Source of the DNA: Nitrospirae bacterium MYbin3
GTDB lineage: Bacteria > Nitrospirota > Thermodesulfovibrionia > Thermodesulfovibrionales > Dissulfurispiraceae
Reading direction: 5' to 3'
NCBI GenBank assembly: GCA_002753335.1
Contig: PEAD01000029.1
Coordinates: 1 to 35,952 of the forward strand
DNA length: 35,952 nt
Shown one piece after another: positions 34,347-35,952 of the stretch. How positions within the stretch are numbered: position 1 is the first letter of the stretch; each line of letters begins with the position of its first letter. The translations under genes were made by a program, and so were the position numbers. Below the pieces are notes generated by a model that ran no database searches, was not told where the DNA came from, and saw only the letters and a list, made by a program, of their open reading frames with translations.

Positions 34347-35224
34347 AAATACTTGTGGCCGACAATTCAGAGGAATCCAGGACAACTCTTTCTAAAATCC
34401 TGACTGATAAAGGCCATGAATGTGTACTATTAGAAAACAGCGCCGAGATAATAAGCACCGTTTACCATGAAGCTCCGGACATAATCATACTGGACCTAAA
34501 GCTTTCTAAGCCCCCTGCTCTATCGGTGCTTCAGCAGCTCAAGTCAGCTCCATCAACGAGAGACATACCAACACTTCTTATAGCATCAACGAAATCAAAA
34601 ATTAAACTGGGAAAGGGTTATGACTATGGGGCCTATGATTACCTGTCCAAGCCTTTTTTCGAAAAAGAGGTTGTGGCGCGGCTCCAAAATATTATAGAGA
34701 TACGAGAAAGGCTGAAGGAGTTCGAAAAGCTTCTGGTAAGGGACTATCTGACCGGTTTGTACAACAGAAAATTCTTCATGGAAAGGTTTATTGAAGAGCT
34801 TTCCTGGTCTATCATGTACAGTGAACAGTTCTCTCTGATGGTTCTAGACATAGACCACTTTAAGAAAATCAACGATACATACGGACATGGATGCGGAGAT
34901 GAAATATTAAAGCAGGTTGCCGACACAATGCTTGCAACACTTCGCGCTCAGGACCTATTGGCCCGCTACGGCGGCGAGGAGTTTATAATCCTTCTGCCTA
35001 ATACCGGCATAGAATCAGCAGTAGAAATAGGCGAGAGTCTTAGGAAAGCGGTGCAAGAACATGATTTCAGGTGCAATCAGGATTTAAAGATAGCTGTCAC
35101 CATAAGCATAGGCATTACCAGTCTTTCGGACGATGAACCTACCTCCGACCATATCATAGGCCAGGCTGACAAAGCGCTTTACAGGGCAAAGGAAACCGGT
35201 AGGAATAAAGTGGTAGTTTACTGA
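34343..35224 (+). CDS. Response-regulator diguanylate cyclase (REC-GGDEF)
   Basis: A 293-residue enzyme that makes cyclic di-GMP from two GTP. The receiver (about 1-120) has D7, phosphoacceptor D51 (IILDLKLSKPP) and K103 (YLSKPF), with Asn at position 8 where a second acidic residue is usual. The GGDEF domain (about 135-293) begins RDYLTGLYNRKFF, has the FKKINDTYGHGCGDE region, and ends RYGGEEF at 208-214. The RxxD inhibitory site (RAQD, 201-204) lies five residues before GGEEF, so product feedback inhibition is likely. ATG 34343 overlaps the glutaredoxin stop; an in-frame ATG at 34262 would run inside that gene. Confidence 0.95.
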   Translation: MKILVADNSEESRTTLSKILTDKGHECVLLENSAEIISTVYHEAPDIIILDLKLSKPPALSVLQQLKSAPSTRDIPTLLIASTKSKIKLGKGYDYGAYDYLSKPFFEKEVVARLQNIIEIRERLKEFEKLLVRDYLTGLYNRKFFMERFIEELSWSIMYSEQFSLMVLDIDHFKKINDTYGHGCGDEILKQVADTMLATLRAQDLLARYGGEEFIILLPNTGIESAVEIGESLRKAVQEHDFRCNQDLKIAVTISIGITSLSDDEPTSDHIIGQADKALYRAKETGRNKVVVY

Positions 35225-35260
35225 CCAATAAAAATAAATTTCTTCATAAAGGAGTCACCT

Positions 35261-35833
35261 ATGTCAGATAAAGAAAGACCTTTGCCTAAACCTCCGTCAA
35301 CGCCTTTCGGAGGCAACAACAGATTTAATGAAAACAAGCCGAATGAACCAATGATGGCAGACCGTCTTGCTATGGCCATGGCCTCAGGGCAGATAGATGA
35401 GTTCATGAAAAAAGAACTACCTGACAACGAACAGTCGCGCTCACTGGCTATGATGATGCTCGGAATGTCAGGCATGATGCCGCAGGGCTGCATGCCCAAT
35501 GTGCCTCTGACAAATTTTGAAGCCACCCCAGTAGATGCCCCAAAGGAAGATACGCAGACTCCTGAAGATATTGTAAAAGCTGTAAATGATGGAGACGTAA
35601 AAGGGCTTATGTCTATGTTGGAGCAAGAGTACAGAAAACGATCCGGGAACACTGCGCCTGAGCCTTTTGAAAAAGAGCCTTCGCCTTCGTCTGCGCAGCT
35701 TTCAGCCGGTGAAAAAGAGGCTGTTGACAGGCTGATAAATATCGCATCAGAAAACAACACTACCGTTGACTGGCTTATAATGCGAGCCATAAAACAATAT
35801 CTACGTGAATACGAAAACACAGGAAAGCTCTAA
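35261..35833 (+). CDS. Hypothetical protein with Met/Pro-rich N-terminal part and possible RHH end
   Basis: A 190-residue protein without signal peptide or membrane helix. The first 90 residues are rich in Pro, Asn, Met and Asp, with a run of methionines around 64-74 (AMMMLGMSGMM), and the middle is charged. The last 40 residues, QLSAGEKEAVDRLINIASE followed by NNTTVDWLIMRAIKQYL, have the spacing of a ribbon-helix-helix (CopG/Arc-like) strand and two helices, with LIMRAIKQYL as the second helix. If so it could bind DNA as a dimer, but the resemblance is by pattern only. AAAGGAG at 35248-35254 is a good ribosome site. I do not recognise the family. Confidence 0.62.
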   Translation: MSDKERPLPKPPSTPFGGNNRFNENKPNEPMMADRLAMAMASGQIDEFMKKELPDNEQSRSLAMMMLGMSGMMPQGCMPNVPLTNFEATPVDAPKEDTQTPEDIVKAVNDGDVKGLMSMLEQEYRKRSGNTAPEPFEKEPSPSSAQLSAGEKEAVDRLINIASENNTTVDWLIMRAIKQYLREYENTGKL

Positions 35834-35927
35834 CCCCTGAGCAGGGCGAACGCACTATGTGAGGTATAGGGGATAGTGTAGGCATAATAAGTGCAATAAC
35901 ATAGGCACTAACTTAAAGGGGGAGCCT
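35834..35927 (+). other. Terminal intergenic region rich in inverted repeats
   Basis: This 94-bp stretch between the hypothetical gene and a possible next gene holds two inverted-repeat pairs: CACTAT/ATAGTG (35853-35858 and 35873-35878) and CCCCT/AGGGG (35834-35838 and 35868-35872). A further 7-bp pair, CATAGGC (35900-35906) and GCCTATG (35924-35930), extends into the next start codon. TAGGCA also recurs at 35880 and 35903. It could be a folded leader, an operator or a terminator; the window ends too soon to tell. Confidence 0.35.
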
Positions 35928-35952
35928 ATGTTACCGAATCCGAAGCCGTATT
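35928..35952 (+). CDS. Possible start of a gene running off the window
   Basis: An ATG at 35928 opens the frame MLPNPKPY and runs to the end of the window. GGGGGAG (35918-35924) lies 3 nt upstream, closer than normal for a ribosome site. Its start codon lies in the 3' arm of a 7-bp inverted repeat. Eight residues are too few for any identification; the frame may not be real. Confidence 0.33.

Noticed and set aside
1..35952. CRISPR arrays, insertion sequences, tRNA or rRNA genes
   Set aside because: No regular repeat-spacer units, transposase motifs with end repeats, or RNA gene signatures were seen by eye on either strand.

Overview
The window reads as one contiguous stretch of a Gram-negative (diderm) bacterial chromosome, moderately AT-rich, with densely packed genes and frequent ATGA start/stop overlaps. 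Diderm markers include two TolC-type outer-membrane proteins, MlaD/MlaC, a CusBA-type efflux system and lipoproteins. GatAB, CcoS, LarC, an LsrF-like aldolase beside a type I-beta DAHP synthase, and abundant PAS/CHASE2/GGDEF signalling suggest a free-living Nitrospirota or deltaproteobacterial-type organism. That placement is inference; there is no rRNA or other phylogenetic marker here. I see no insertion sequence, prophage, CRISPR array, tRNA or rRNA. Nearly everything is on the + strand; only bioD and a small cyclic-nucleotide-binding protein are on the - strand.

Layout. 1-1362: the end of a TldE/PmbA protein, then an acyl-CoA dehydrogenase. 1403-5875: a signalling module (lone receiver, LysM/FecR membrane protein, CHASE2 histidine kinase). 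5884-8598: ccoS (a 48-residue gene that is easy to miss), pgpA, a thpR gene broken by one in-frame TAA, and an oligopeptide-type binding lipoprotein. 8601-11537: a strong sigma70-type promoter, then an LsrF-like aldolase, a zinc alcohol dehydrogenase and DAHP synthase. 11572-14029: mlaD, a TolC-family gene and mlaC. 14038-15008: yacG (56 residues) coupled to dapB. 15018-18564: an RCK-2TM-RCK potassium channel, a membrane protein with a Gly/Cys-rich tail, and a radical SAM/SPASM enzyme 3 nt behind it. 18646-24701: a Met-rich YtkA/FixH-like periplasmic protein followed by a CusCBA-type Cu/Ag RND efflux set. 24744-27685: promoter, gatA, gatB. 27686-29755: an intergenic region with regularly spaced TGTAA repeats ahead of a TPR/CsgG-like lipoprotein. 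29752-30826 (-): bioD and a cNMP-binding protein. 30962-35224: hybrid histidine kinase, larC, glutaredoxin, diguanylate cyclase. 35261-35833: a hypothetical protein with a possible ribbon-helix-helix end. The final 119 bases hold inverted repeats and a possible gene start.

How the genes may work together. Two envelope systems stand out. The Mla pieces carry a TolC-like channel between MlaD and MlaC but lack MlaE/MlaF. The Cus set is led by a small Met-rich protein where a CusF-like copper carrier might be expected. The best candidate for an undescribed system is the Gly/Cys-tailed membrane protein paired with a radical SAM/SPASM maturase; the spacing suggests co-translation, and the tail has two CxxC pairs that could be a modification substrate. 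Other items worth checking are the nonsense-disrupted thpR, near-identical promoter-like motifs ahead of the hybrid kinase and larC (larC possibly leaderless), and Pho-box-like repeats ahead of the TPR/CsgG lipoprotein.
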